Positions 1 through 12,081 of a stretch of DNA of 64,000 bases are shown here, in pieces. Position 1 is the first letter of the stretch. The number at the start of each line of letters is the position of its first letter. The notes under the pieces are model-generated. The model searched no databases, was not told the origin of the DNA, and saw nothing but the letters and a program-made list of their open reading frames with translations. The stretch covers positions 168,712 to 232,711 of the forward strand of contig NZ_JAKRFZ010000009.1 of NCBI RefSeq assembly GCF_022347765.1, read 5' to 3'. Source of the DNA: Pseudoalteromonas sp. OOF1S-7. Lineage in GTDB: Bacteria; Pseudomonadota; Gammaproteobacteria; Enterobacterales; Alteromonadaceae. Both the position numbers and the translations under genes were made by a program.

Positions 1-883
1 CGTCTGGGTAGATTCTTCTCTTGTCGTGCTCTTCTGGCTTACCATCCAGGGTGATCTGGACCTCACTGATCCCATCTTCTCCCAGCAAATCCCGGTAGTG
101 GTGTAACTCGGTGCCATTACTGATGGCCACAAACCGGGCTTTGCTATGACTTTTCGCTTTGGCCATAAAGTACTCAACAATCGGACGCGTTTCTTTGAGC
201 AAGGGCTCACCCCCAAAGAACTTGTACGTTCTGGTCAGCTCCTGGCTTTCGTCCACCTGGTGGCGCTGCTCCAGTACAGGCAGCTGCTCAAAAATCAAAT
301 CGACCGTTTCTTCAGACATGGTAGTCAGCAGATGCTTATAAGCCGGATCTGTCCGCATATGATCCTGAAAACAGTAGGGGCAGCGTAAATTGCACGAATA
401 AGTCGGCATAATCAGGTAAAATGGCAGTGTGTTTACCTGCCTTTTGGCCTTCTGAGTGGCAAACTGACGAAAAAAGCTCAGCTCCTGTGCCTGCGTCCGG
501 CGAGTTAAAAACCCCTGGCTTTTGAGCAGTGCCAGCGTTTCGCTATCCGGGGCAGGAATGTCCGCATAGCGGTAATCCGGATCGCTCCACTCACCATACA
601 GCGGGCGTGGCGGACGTTTATCCTCTTGCGAGCGCAAATACAGCCCGACATCCCGGGTCACCTTAACCCGGTGACCCAGATAGCCGTGTACCAGTAACAT
701 TTCTTCTTCTGTATCGGGTAGATCGACATAAATAGTGTAACCACTGGTACGCGGCTTAGTCAGAGTGGGCGTGCTAGACTCAAAACTGCTTGGAAAAGGA
801 TCTACGCTTGGAGACCACTGCGGATCAAAGCGATTGACCTCACCACTTTCAGCCTTAAACATTTGAATAATATTATTGTCCAT
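1..883 (-). CDS. Radical SAM peptide maturase (C-terminus cut by window edge)
   Basis: The gene starts at the ATG at 883-881 and runs off the left edge, so only 294 residues are visible. After an N-terminal region of about 150 residues comes a radical SAM core. The cluster motif is Cys164-x3-Cys168-x2-Cys171 (YSCNLRCPYCFQ), followed by FFGGEP near 222-226 and ITLDG...HD near 277-287. These three motifs together are typical of the SPASM/sulfatase-maturase branch, whose members install thioether, C-C or other crosslinks in proteins and peptides. The N-terminal part (residues 45-85, with HGYLG) resembles peptide-maturase N-termini from memory, but no recognition domain is proven. It is divergent from a 50-residue peptide gene at 1092, which is the obvious candidate substrate (inference). 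The C-terminal auxiliary-cluster region is outside the window. Confidence 0.85.
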   Translation of the reverse strand, partial: MDNNIIQMFKAESGEVNRFDPQWSPSVDPFPSSFESSTPTLTKPRTSGYTIYVDLPDTEEEMLLVHGYLGHRVKVTRDVGLYLRSQEDKRPPRPLYGEWSDPDYRYADIPAPDSETLALLKSQGFLTRRTQAQELSFFRQFATQKAKRQVNTLPFYLIMPTYSCNLRCPYCFQDHMRTDPAYKHLLTTMSEETVDLIFEQLPVLEQRHQVDESQELTRTYKFFGGEPLLKETRPIVEYFMAKAKSHSKARFVAISNGTELHHYRDLLGEDGISEVQITLDGKPEEHDKRRIYPD

Positions 884-1047
884 ACGCCCTCCTAAACTTG
901 ATGTTTAAAATTTAGCGAATACACCACAATAAAAAAACAAAAAAACCATTTTAGGCTCATTATTTAATGGCAAAGTCATTTTTTAATAAACAAAAAAATT
1001 AAGACAACATACTAAAGTTCAAGACATTAACTAGCTTCACCAGATAT

Positions 1048-1075
1048 TTGAAACTAAATTTATCACTGTTAAAAT
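1048..1075 (+). promoter_or_regulatory. Candidate promoter of the 50-residue peptide gene
   Basis: TTGAAA (1048-1053), a 16-bp spacer and TAAAAT (1070-1075) precede the peptide start at 1092. The predicted 5' untranslated leader would be only about 10 bases, with GGTG at 1083-1086 as a possible ribosome-binding site. The whole 884-1091 gap is strongly A+T rich and must hold promoters in both directions, so chance matches are likely. Confidence 0.35.
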
Positions 1076-1091
1076 CAACCATGGTGAAAAA

Positions 1092-1244
1092 ATGACATTA
1101 AATAAAACAGAAGAAAAGGAACTTGAGATTTTAAAAGAAGATCTCGAACAAGATATAGAACAGGAAGCGCTGGAGGAACTGGCTCTATTTGAGCTGGGAG
1201 GCGGAACAAACCCAAATGTTGGCTGTGAAATACCAAAGACCTAA
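1092..1244 (+). CDS. Small RiPP precursor-like peptide (50 aa)
   Basis: This short frame begins MTLNKTEEKELEILKEDL and ends in GTNPNVGCEIPKT. The first 35 residues are rich in Glu, Asp, Lys and Leu and look like a helical leader. A Leu-Gly-Gly-Gly stretch (35-38) follows, and then a short Asn/Pro/Gly tail with one Cys (45). That leader-GG-core layout is typical of precursor peptides cleaved by C39-type peptidase/transporters. A radical SAM maturase lies divergently 208 bp away, and a very strong hairpin begins 16 bp after the stop. I do not recognise the peptide family. Function as a maturase substrate is inferred from context and composition only. Confidence 0.65.
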   Translation: MTLNKTEEKELEILKEDLEQDIEQEALEELALFELGGGTNPNVGCEIPKT

Positions 1245-1260
1245 CTTTATTTATTAAATC

Positions 1261-1319
1261 TACCTTGCTACTACAGTGATAGCATATTTAACAAATGCTA
1301 TCACTGTAGTAGCAAGGTA
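1261..1319. terminator. Perfect 25-bp inverted repeat between convergent genes
   Basis: Two perfect 25-bp arms (1261-1285 and 1295-1319) flank a 9-base loop. The repeat sits between the stop of the peptide gene (+) and the stop of the AraC-type gene (-), 2 bp from the latter, so a two-way terminator is the simplest reading. The arms are far longer than usual and the T-tract after them is short (TTTT), so another role cannot be excluded. Confidence 0.6.
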
Positions 1320-1321
1320 TT

Positions 1322-2149
1322 TTAAACAGCTCGACTGACAATACGATATGAATTAGGGGATTGACCGAGTTTTTTACTAAAGCAGTTTCTGAGATTGGGG
1401 TAATTACCAAACCCACTTAAACAAGCAATCTCTTCCATACCAAAATCACTATATTTCAAATAAGACTTGGCAAGTTTAAAGCGTTTTTCCATCAACCAGT
1501 CTTTCGGGCTCTGACCTAGCACCTCTTTAAAATGCCGGTCAAAGTTTCGCCGCGACATAAAGGCTTTTTCTGCTAATGTATCCACAGACTTTACCTTCTC
1601 GGGGTGCGATTCAGCCCACTCAATCACTTCTTTTATTCTCGCAGAGCCTTCCATCACACGCGGTGCCTGTAGGCCGTTTAAGGCAGCAATTTTAATCGGA
1701 CACAGCTTAAGCCGATCAACAATCCTGTTCGCTATGCCAGCCTCCGCATTGCGCTGCACAAACCCGATTGCCCATTCCAACACAGGCAGACCCGACTCCA
1801 GCACAGTGATCTGAGTGCGATACCTTGCAACCAGCCGCTGGTGTTCTGGTAATGGCAATTGTCCGACAACCACAACCTTGCCACCACGGCGCAAAAATGC
1901 CTCGACAGAGCTTACAGACTGGCGACATAGGTGACTGTCTGTGCTATTCCAGCCACAGAGGATCACCACATCGCCTTGTCTCAGCGCCACTAAACTGTCA
2001 CTGATGTCGACGGTATCCACCACACAAACAGGTTTACTTTTGGTTTTGAAAAAACGGCCCTGAAGCGACGTATCCCCGAGCACTTCATTGAGACACCCCA
2101 AATCAAAGCAAGCACACTGGTCAGGTGAAAACACAGTGATATGTAACAT
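1322..2149 (-). CDS. GlxA-like AraC-family transcription regulator
   Basis: This 275-residue protein has a C-terminal AraC/XylS DNA-binding region (about 170-270) with both helix-turn-helix units visible: one around VDTLAEKAFMSRRNF and one around MEEIACLSGFGNY, followed by the usual GQSPNSYR ending. Residues 1-165 look like a DJ-1/PfpI-type domain, as in GlxA-type regulators, but without an obvious catalytic Cys nucleophile elbow, so it is probably a sensor rather than an enzyme. A GGAGAGGGG element precedes the ATG. It lies 29 bp downstream of a small GG-motif peptide gene on the same strand, so the two are probably cotranscribed. It may regulate the adjacent peptide/maturase genes (inference). 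Confidence 0.85.
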   Translation of the reverse strand: MLHITVFSPDQCACFDLGCLNEVLGDTSLQGRFFKTKSKPVCVVDTVDISDSLVALRQGDVVILCGWNSTDSHLCRQSVSSVEAFLRRGGKVVVVGQLPLPEHQRLVARYRTQITVLESGLPVLEWAIGFVQRNAEAGIANRIVDRLKLCPIKIAALNGLQAPRVMEGSARIKEVIEWAESHPEKVKSVDTLAEKAFMSRRNFDRHFKEVLGQSPKDWLMEKRFKLAKSYLKYSDFGMEEIACLSGFGNYPNLRNCFSKKLGQSPNSYRIVSRAV

Positions 2150-2178
2150 CTTGTTCGCCCCTCTCCAGGTTAAAAGGC

Positions 2179-2349
2179 TTAACCTTTTGTTGTCCGGTGT
2201 ATAGACGGGGTATCCGTACCAGGATCAGGAAGCGCATCTGCTTGTGCGGCACCACCGGCTACCATTGGCGTGACAAAGCCAGGTAACATTTTGTCATTTT
2301 TTGACAGCTGTTTAAGGGGCATTTTTTTTAGTTTCGGGTACTTGTTCAT
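2179..2349 (-). CDS. Second small precursor-like peptide with Gly-Gly motif (56 aa)
   Basis: The frame starts at the ATG at 2349-2347, behind a GAGAAGAG ribosome-binding-like element. It begins MNKYPKLKKMPLKQLSKNDK, a Lys/Leu-rich segment, then reaches MVAGGAAQADALPDPG near residues 29-44 and ends in a Pro/Asp/Thr-rich tail. Lys-Leu leaders ending in Val-Ala-Gly-Gly are common in secreted or modified peptide precursors. There is no Cys, so a thioether core is excluded, while Thr, Ser and Asp could be modified. It is co-oriented with the AraC-type gene. No family is recognised. Alternatives are a bacteriocin-like or signalling peptide, or a chance frame; the leader composition argues against chance. 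Confidence 0.55.
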   Translation of the reverse strand: MNKYPKLKKMPLKQLSKNDKMLPGFVTPMVAGGAAQADALPDPGTDTPSIHRTTKG

Positions 2350-2556
2350 TGCTCTTCTCGCTACACTTTACATGGTTAAATTTGAATGACTTATGGCTTA
2401 ACGATGGACAAAACCCTCGCTAAACCATGTAATTAAATTAGCACGATGAAGGAAAAAGTAACTCAGGAATTTCTAAGGAAAAAATAAATTAAAAAACATA
2501 AGATACTGAATTTAAATGATATAAAAAAATCACTTTCATCCAAACGACGTCATCTC

Positions 2557-4710
2557 TCATTGCTCATACAGGCGCAGCATCAGATTGTCTCGCCATTGTA
2601 CAGTACTGATAAACACTTCGGGATTAGGCGGGTAACTGGCTTTCAGTCGTAATATAAAGCCACCGTCGGATTGATAAACCTTTTTGAAGCTGTCTGGTTC
2701 CTTGACTGGAAAACTAAAAACGGCGGAGCCATCACTCATAAACACCTGCTCACCACTGATGGCCCAGCGTAAATAGGAATACTGGCTAAAATCTTTCAAC
2801 AGGTGAGGCTGACCACCAGCCCTGTTCATTTGCATCAAATGCCTTTGCGGGGACAAAAACAAGACGTGTTGGTGATCGATTGACAGAATGGACTGCATAG
2901 GAATAGATGAAAATGGCACGACTTGTTTGTCGGCCAAATCAAAATACCAGGACTGCGACTGGCCTTCACTGAGTGTGGTAAAATAGACGCGCTGATCATG
3001 CCATACCGCGCTATTAAGTACGCCGGTAACAGGCAATGTGAACGCCAGGGATAACTCTGTGAGTGAGTATATATAGAGCGTATGATTATCCGCCATCACC
3101 AGATAGCGGTCATCTTGTGAGAGCAGCAGCTCTTTCATTTGTTTTGGCGCCGTGGAAAATAACTTTTCTCTCCCCGCCTGTGATTTTTGCCATATCGTTG
3201 TACCATCGTGACCTTCTGTTAAGTAAATACTGCCACGTTTAGTATAAAAAGGCGCAACCAGCTTCTCATCCAGCATAGAATCCGAATAGGCAGCAACTTT
3301 GACCTCCCGATCAGTATATTGCAAACGCTGAACGTCAAAGTCTCTGTATTTAGAGACTGCGATATAGCTATCATGATTACCACGAATAACGCTTTGTAAC
3401 GGGTGGCTGGTGCGCATCGGCTGCAGTGCCAATTCATTATTTGCCAGCGAAAACTGTGACAACGATCCGCTTAGTGCGTCAAACCAGGTAATGTGTTGAT
3501 CGCTATCTGACCACTCCACACGACTAATAAAGTCATTTATATCTAATAATTTATGCTGTTTACTTCCATCGATATTGGCAAAAAATAGCTGTGACTTTTC
3601 TTCTTTCTCTCTAAGAAAAGCAAGCTTAGTACCGCTGTGCGAAAAGTGAAAAAAGTAATCTCCTTTCCCACTTGCATCGGGTGACGTGATCTGAAACTCC
3701 GTACCAGTGAGCAAATTTCGCTGCACCAGTGCCGACAGACCCGGTTCACCTCGGTAGTGATACTTTGTGTAGACAATCGAATGAGCGGGATCCACACTGC
3801 CTACACTCATCAGATACGACGTATCGCAGTCTAAGAGCTTTTGATAGTGGACCTGCTCAATCCCTTCACTAAAATCTGCGGACCACAACTCACAGTCTCC
3901 TGAACGCTCCTGTGAATGAAACAGCTGCTGAAAGTACAATACGGGGCTATGCGTAGCCCAGCCAACCGCGTAGGCATCTGCCGATTTATCACTGTTTACA
4001 CTATAGACATTTAAATTACCCAGTTTCTGTAATTTCAAAGTGAAATGACCATCACCGGTTTGGTCAGCGGAAAAAGCCAGCCATTGCTTATCAAAAGACA
4101 CCGAAGGCAGAATAACGGTCCCCTTTTCCCAAAACAGCGTTTCGTGCTGCAAGAGCTGGGGTCGTATCAGCTCTGTTTTCAGGGTCGAGGCCAGAAACAA
4201 AATAACCACTGAGATAACCCCAAGCGCGACCAATAGGCTCACCCAGTGCATGACTCCTTTGCTGGTGGTCATGACGGCTGTATCTGCGTGCAAGCGTGGC
4301 GCAGAGGCCTGCCCACCGGCAATTTCCAGCATGTCTTCATCCGTTTCACTTGTATCACTCTGAGAAGGTGTAAGATGCTCGATATTGGCCAAAAAACTAT
4401 AGCCCTTTTTATAAAAGGTCTTAATGTATTGAACATCATCGTGCGGCAGTTTAAGCGCTTTTCTCAACTCAAAAATAGCCCGGTTAATGGTATTATCATC
4501 CACAAAACGACCGCCCCATATGGCATCAACTAACTCCCTTCTGCTAACCAGTTGCGCATTGTGTTTGATAAAATACATCAGCAGTTCATAGATAAGCGGT
4601 TCCAGCTCACGCTTGACCTCACCGCTACTTAGCAAGCGATAATCAATATCTAATTGCCACGAATTAATGCTGATATATCTACTCTGTGTTTCGTTAGCGT
4701 TGGGTTCCAT
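2557..4710 (-). CDS. Membrane-bound winged-helix (CadC/ToxR-like) regulator with a beta-propeller-like periplasmic part
   Basis: I use the ATG at 4710-4708 (717 residues); a longer frame from a TTG at 4797 adds 29 residues without domain character. Residues 13-109 form an OmpR/ToxR-type winged-helix domain (SRRELVDAIWGGRFVDD, NRAIFELRKAL, IKTFYKKGYSF). One membrane segment follows at about 156-176. The remaining roughly 540 residues carry repeated sequence patterns that suggest a TolB/WD40-like beta-propeller, probably periplasmic. The protein therefore probably senses something outside the cytoplasm and acts on DNA from the membrane. Its target is unknown; the adjacent peptide locus is a candidate by position only. 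Confidence 0.8.
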   Translation of the reverse strand: MEPNANETQSRYISINSWQLDIDYRLLSSGEVKRELEPLIYELLMYFIKHNAQLVSRRELVDAIWGGRFVDDNTINRAIFELRKALKLPHDDVQYIKTFYKKGYSFLANIEHLTPSQSDTSETDEDMLEIAGGQASAPRLHADTAVMTTSKGVMHWVSLLVALGVISVVILFLASTLKTELIRPQLLQHETLFWEKGTVILPSVSFDKQWLAFSADQTGDGHFTLKLQKLGNLNVYSVNSDKSADAYAVGWATHSPVLYFQQLFHSQERSGDCELWSADFSEGIEQVHYQKLLDCDTSYLMSVGSVDPAHSIVYTKYHYRGEPGLSALVQRNLLTGTEFQITSPDASGKGDYFFHFSHSGTKLAFLREKEEKSQLFFANIDGSKQHKLLDINDFISRVEWSDSDQHITWFDALSGSLSQFSLANNELALQPMRTSHPLQSVIRGNHDSYIAVSKYRDFDVQRLQYTDREVKVAAYSDSMLDEKLVAPFYTKRGSIYLTEGHDGTTIWQKSQAGREKLFSTAPKQMKELLLSQDDRYLVMADNHTLYIYSLTELSLAFTLPVTGVLNSAVWHDQRVYFTTLSEGQSQSWYFDLADKQVVPFSSIPMQSILSIDHQHVLFLSPQRHLMQMNRAGGQPHLLKDFSQYSYLRWAISGEQVFMSDGSAVFSFPVKEPDSFKKVYQSDGGFILRLKASYPPNPEVFISTVQWRDNLMLRLYEQ

Positions 4711-4953
4711 ACTGGGTGATTTCCGAATTGTCGATAGAAATTTGCAACAAGGTGCAACACTAATGTTACTTTTATCATCAAAACAGATACGACTCAATCA
4801 TCATGCCGCTTCCGCCCTTTGTCGTGCTCTGCTGCCATTTCACCTCAGACAGTTAAATACGGGCTGCGAGACAGGAAAATGAAAATAAGGTTATGTATTG
4901 TGGGCTGGTGCTGTATATAACAACATGTATTGCTTGTATCGAATGAGAGGCAT

Positions 4954-4983
4954 AAAAAAACCCACGCAGTGCGTGGGTTTTTT
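4954..4983. terminator. Rho-independent terminator after atpC
   Basis: CCCACGC (4961-4967), a 3-base loop and GCGTGGG (4971-4977) are flanked by a run of A on the left and T on the right, so it can work in both directions. It ends the ATP synthase operon 20 bp after atpC. Confidence 0.9.
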
Positions 4984-5002
4984 AAACCAGATAGGTGGCT
5001 GC

Positions 5003-5419
5003 TTATTTGCGCAGCTGGCGTAGAAGACGCAGCTGAGCAAGGGCTTCTTCAAGCTGCATTGCAGCGCGCTGGTAATCCAGCTCGCCTGCGGTGCCTGAAG
5101 CCAGTTGCGCCTGCGCTTCACGTTTAGCTTCTTCAGCAGCTTGCTCGTCAAGCTCTTCCGCACGGATCGCAACGTCAGCAAGGACAGTTACGGTCTGTGG
5201 TTGAACTTCCAGCGTACCACCTGCAACATAGATAAACTCTTCTGTTTTATCTTCTGTTACTAAACGTACCATACCAGGTTTTAGGCCAGTCAGTAGTGGC
5301 GCGTGACCCGGGTGAATACCCAGCTCACCTTCACTACCTGTCACTTGGATCGCAGTCACGTCACCAGAGTACAAACTCTTTTCAGCGCTTACTACGTCAA
5401 GGCGTACTGTCATTGCCAT
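5003..5419 (-). CDS. atpC: ATP synthase F1 epsilon subunit
   Basis: This 138-residue protein is the central-stalk subunit that couples rotation to catalysis and can inhibit ATP hydrolysis. The N-terminal beta-sandwich contains [19 protein letters not shown] (about 31-49), the family signature, and the C-terminal part is a pair of Ala/Glu-rich helices. Length is typical of the E. coli type (139). It is last in the operon, 13 bp after atpD. An AGGGGG element lies just upstream of the ATG at 5419. It acts on the cytoplasmic face of the inner membrane. Confidence 0.97.
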   Translation of the reverse strand: MAMTVRLDVVSAEKSLYSGDVTAIQVTGSEGELGIHPGHAPLLTGLKPGMVRLVTEDKTEEFIYVAGGTLEVQPQTVTVLADVAIRAEELDEQAAEEAKREAQAQLASGTAGELDYQRAAMQLEEALAQLRLLRQLRK

Positions 5420-5432
5420 AACAACCCCCTAA

Positions 5433-7711
<2,279 letters not shown>

Positions 7712-7763
7712 GACTCTTTCTCCGAATCTGGGTGAGCAGCTAACTACTCACCTACATAACACA

Positions 7764-9305
7764 TTACCAAGTTTGCGTAGACTTGAACTTCTCAAGAAGT
7801 TCTTTCAGCTGCGCTTCGATCTCGGCGTTGTAGTTACCAGTTTCATTGATTTGAGTCATTAGCGCTGCGTATTCGCTTTTCGCGAATGCGATAAGGCTTG
7901 CTTCAAAATCAAGTACTTTGTTGATTTCGATGTCTTTCAGGTAGCCTTTCTCAACAGCGAATAGAGACAGAGACATGTCAGCAACAGACATTGGTGCGTA
8001 CTGTTTCTGCTTCATTAGCTCTGTTACGCGCTCACCGTGCTCAAGCTGGGCACGCGTTGCATCGTCAAGGTCAGAAGCGAACTGAGAGAACGCCGCTAGT
8101 TCACGGTACTGAGCTAGCGCTAGACGGATACCACCACCTAGTTTCTTAACGATTTTAGTTTGCGCTGCACCACCTACACGAGATACCGAGATACCAGCGT
8201 TAACCGCTGGACGGATACCTGCGTTGAACAAGTCAGTTTCTAAGAAGATCTGACCGTCGGTGATTGAGATAACGTTGGTAGGTACGAATGCAGAAACGTC
8301 ACCACCTTGAGTTTCAATGATTGGCAATGCCGTCAATGAACCTGTTTGACCTTTCACTTCACCGTTGGTGTATTTCTCAACGTAATCAGCGTTAACACGT
8401 GATGCACGCTCTAGCAGACGTGAGTGAAGGTAGAATACGTCACCTGGGTAAGCTTCACGGCCCGGCGGACGCTTAAGTAGTAGTGAGATCTGACGGTAAG
8501 CAACAGCTTGCTTAGACAGGTCATCATAGACGATTAGTGCGTCTTCACCACGGTCACGGAAGTATTCGCCCATAGTACAACCAGAGAACGGCGCCAGGAA
8601 TTGTAGTGCAGCAGACTCAGAGGCTGAAGCAACAACAACAATGGTGTTCTCAAGAGCGCCGTGCTCTTCTAGTTTACGTACTACGTTAGCAATGGTAGAG
8701 GCTTTTTGACCAACCGCAACGTACACACACTTAACGCCTGTGTCTTTTTGGTTGATGATAGCATCGATAGCCAGTGCTGTTTTACCAGTCTGACGGTCAC
8801 CGATCACTAGCTCACGCTGACCACGACCAACTGGGATCATAGAGTCGATAGACTTATAACCAGTTTGTACTGGCTCGTCTACTGATTGACGCTCGATTAC
8901 GCCCGGTGCGATTTTTTCAACTGGCTCAAAACCATCGTTGTCTACCGCGCCTTTACCGTCAATCGGCTCACCTAGTGTGTTTACAACACGACCTAGCAGG
9001 CCACGGCCTACTGGTACTTCAAGGATACGACCTGTTGATTTAACTTTTACGCCTTCTTTAAGGTCAGCGTATGGACCCATTACTACCGCACCTACTGAGT
9101 CGCGCTCAAGGTTCAATGCGATAGCATAACGGTTGCCAGGAAGCTCGATCATCTCACCCTGCATACAGTCAGCAAGACCGTGGATGCGGATGATACCGTC
9201 GGTAACAGATACGATAGTACCTTCGTTACGCGCTTCACTTACAACTTCAAACTGCTCAATGCGTTGCTTGATCAGTGCAGAAATTTCTGTGGAATTAAGT
9301 TGCAT
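7764..9305 (-). CDS. atpA: ATP synthase F1 alpha subunit
   Basis: This 513-residue non-catalytic nucleotide-binding subunit matches the E. coli length exactly. The P-loop GDRQTGKT lies at about 169-176, and the conserved [10 protein letters not shown] segment, including the catalytic-site Arg, is near 370-379. The start [19 protein letters not shown] region ([19 protein letters not shown]) is the usual stator-binding N-terminus. It is cotranscribed with atpH, 14 bp upstream. Confidence 0.98.
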   Translation of the reverse strand: MQLNSTEISALIKQRIEQFEVVSEARNEGTIVSVTDGIIRIHGLADCMQGEMIELPGNRYAIALNLERDSVGAVVMGPYADLKEGVKVKSTGRILEVPVGRGLLGRVVNTLGEPIDGKGAVDNDGFEPVEKIAPGVIERQSVDEPVQTGYKSIDSMIPVGRGQRELVIGDRQTGKTALAIDAIINQKDTGVKCVYVAVGQKASTIANVVRKLEEHGALENTIVVVASASESAALQFLAPFSGCTMGEYFRDRGEDALIVYDDLSKQAVAYRQISLLLKRPPGREAYPGDVFYLHSRLLERASRVNADYVEKYTNGEVKGQTGSLTALPIIETQGGDVSAFVPTNVISITDGQIFLETDLFNAGIRPAVNAGISVSRVGGAAQTKIVKKLGGGIRLALAQYRELAAFSQFASDLDDATRAQLEHGERVTELMKQKQYAPMSVADMSLSLFAVEKGYLKDIEINKVLDFEASLIAFAKSEYAALMTQINETGNYNAEIEAQLKELLEKFKSTQTW

Positions 9306-9319
9306 GCTCTTTTTCCCAA

Positions 9320-9859
9320 TTACGATTGTAGCGTCGTCACAAGACGATCTAACTTGCCGCGAATAGACCCGTCGATAACGGTGTCGCCGGCTTTAATGAC
9401 CAGACCACTTACGATGGTTTCGTCGATGCTACAATTCAGCTTAACTTTGCGTGCGAAACGTTTTTCAAGTGCCGCGACCAATTTTGCTTGCGCATCTTCG
9501 GCAAGCGCTGCTGCTGAAACGACGTTAACGTCAATTTCTTTGTCATAGTCTGCTTTTAATTCAGCAAACAAGTCTGCAACAGCTGGCATGGCGGCTAAAC
9601 GCTCATTTTCGGCCATCAGCTTGATAAGGTTTTGGCCTTGTTCGTTGAGTTGCTCAGCGCATAGCTTGATGAATACATCAGACTGCTCTGCTTCGGTGGC
9701 AATGCCACCTAACAGTGCCTGAACCTGTTCATCGCGGGCCACTTGGCCTGCGAAGAACAGCATTTCATTCCAAGCTTCAACTGTGCCTTTCTCAACGGCA
9801 AGTTCAAAAGCCGCTTTAGCGTATGGGCGAGCGATAGTAGTCAATTCAGACATGCTCAT
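9320..9859 (-). CDS. atpH: ATP synthase F1 delta subunit
   Basis: The delta subunit (179 residues) joins the peripheral stalk (b subunits) to the top of F1. The N-terminus [17 protein letters not shown] and the C-terminal segment [19 protein letters not shown] are family hallmarks. Length is normal (E. coli 177). The start could be Met1 or Met3, which differ by two codons. It follows atpF by 9 bp. Confidence 0.96.
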   Translation of the reverse strand: MSMSELTTIARPYAKAAFELAVEKGTVEAWNEMLFFAGQVARDEQVQALLGGIATEAEQSDVFIKLCAEQLNEQGQNLIKLMAENERLAAMPAVADLFAELKADYDKEIDVNVVSAAALAEDAQAKLVAALEKRFARKVKLNCSIDETIVSGLVIKAGDTVIDGSIRGKLDRLVTTLQS

Positions 9860-9868
9860 ACCCTCTAC

Positions 9869-10339
9869 TTAAAGCTCAGCGACAAGTTTTTCAACGATGT
9901 CACTGTGTGCGGCTTGATCGATTTCACGCTCTAAAATCTTCTCTGCACCAACCACAGCCAGAGTCGCTACTTGTTGACGTAGCTCTTCTTTCACGCGGTT
10001 GCGCTCAGATTCGATCTCAGAGTGTCCCTGAGCAATGATTTTCTCACGCTCTTGCTGACCACGAGTTGTCTCTTCGTCAACAATCAGCGTTGCACGCTTT
10101 TTAGCTTGTTCGATGATTTCGCTAGCCTGAGTTTTCGCTTCTTTAAGTTCTTCAGCCGCTTTTTCGCGCGCTAGCTCAAGATCTTTTTCAGCTTTGTCAG
10201 AGGCAGCTAATCCATCTTCGATTTTCTTCTGGCGAGCTTCAATCGCACCATTTAGTGGTGGCCATACGAACTTCATACAGAACCATACGAAGACCACAAA
10301 TGCGATTAATTCACCTATTAGAGTGGCGTTTAAGTTCAC
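9869..10339 (-). CDS. atpF: ATP synthase Fo subunit b
   Basis: This 156-residue protein has one N-terminal membrane helix (about 5-25, [20 protein letters not shown]) followed by a long charged coiled coil that dimerises as the peripheral stalk. Length equals that of the E. coli b subunit. It lies 49 bp after atpE and 9 bp before atpH. Confidence 0.97.
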   Translation of the reverse strand: MNLNATLIGELIAFVVFVWFCMKFVWPPLNGAIEARQKKIEDGLAASDKAEKDLELAREKAAEELKEAKTQASEIIEQAKKRATLIVDEETTRGQQEREKIIAQGHSEIESERNRVKEELRQQVATLAVVGAEKILEREIDQAAHSDIVEKLVAEL

Positions 10340-10388
10340 GACCGCTCCTCCTTACTTGACAGTTGTTCGTTTCAGGTATTTTGCAATA

Positions 10389-10649
<261 letters not shown>

Positions 10650-10688
10650 TTAAAGTTAAAGTTTAAAAAATTCTTTTCTTTCAGCTAA

Positions 10689-11555
<867 letters not shown>

Positions 11556-11562
11556 CTAAAAG

Positions 11563-11943
11563 TTAATGATTAAAAAAAATCAGAACCAACCATTGTGTCA
11601 GCATCACCAGCATGTAAGTGCCGAAAAACGGCAGCATGACGACTGAAAAATGCTTAAAAATGAGCGCAAAAAGCACAACAGTTAGCAAAAATTTTAATCC
11701 GTTTCCTCGCTTCAGTGAGGAATACACTTGATTTGCCTTGCTGGCACCCATAAATCGGAATGCATAAGCGGCAAATACAAAATTAGGGAGTACCAGCACC
11801 GCACCGCCAGCCAACGCCGACAGGCCTGCTTCCACTCCCCAACCAATAAAAACTATTACTGCAGCAATGATAGCTACGAGACCCTGATATAAAACACCTT
11901 TTAATGCGGCACGCCGATATGGGCTTGCTAACGAATGAGTCAC
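11563..11943 (-). CDS. atpI: ATP synthase operon protein I
   Basis: This 126-residue protein with about four membrane segments is the first gene of the atp operon. AtpI proteins help assemble the c-ring and are not part of the final enzyme (family knowledge). The predicted start is GTG at 11943, 47 bp from a good promoter -10 box. The motif FLTVVLFALIFKHF and the short loops fit the family, which is weakly conserved, so the call rests partly on position upstream of atpB. Confidence 0.9.
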   Translation of the reverse strand: MTHSLASPYRRAALKGVLYQGLVAIIAAVIVFIGWGVEAGLSALAGGAVLVLPNFVFAAYAFRFMGASKANQVYSSLKRGNGLKFLLTVVLFALIFKHFSVVMLPFFGTYMLVMLTQWLVLIFFNH

Positions 11944-11996
11944 TTATATTTAACCTTAATGACGCTAAATTTTATCAGGGCTAGAAAACTGGCGAA

Positions 11997-12024
11997 ATTA
12001 TACTTATTTCTGCTCAATTTGCAA
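11997..12024 (-). promoter_or_regulatory. Promoter of the atp operon
   Basis: On the minus strand TTGCAA (12019-12024), a 16-bp spacer and a perfect TATAAT (11997-12002) lie about 55 bp upstream of atpI, in the only gap between parB and the operon. Confidence 0.7.
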
Positions 12025-12081
12025 CTTGACGAGACGAAATGTAACGCTTTTCGAGCGCCCATTTCGCCTCAGAAGGTAAGA

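Noticed and set aside
4711..4797. Longer N-terminus of the membrane winged-helix regulator from a TTG codon
   Set aside because: No ribosome-binding site, and the added 29 residues carry no domain character. The ATG at 4710 gives a standard winged-helix start.
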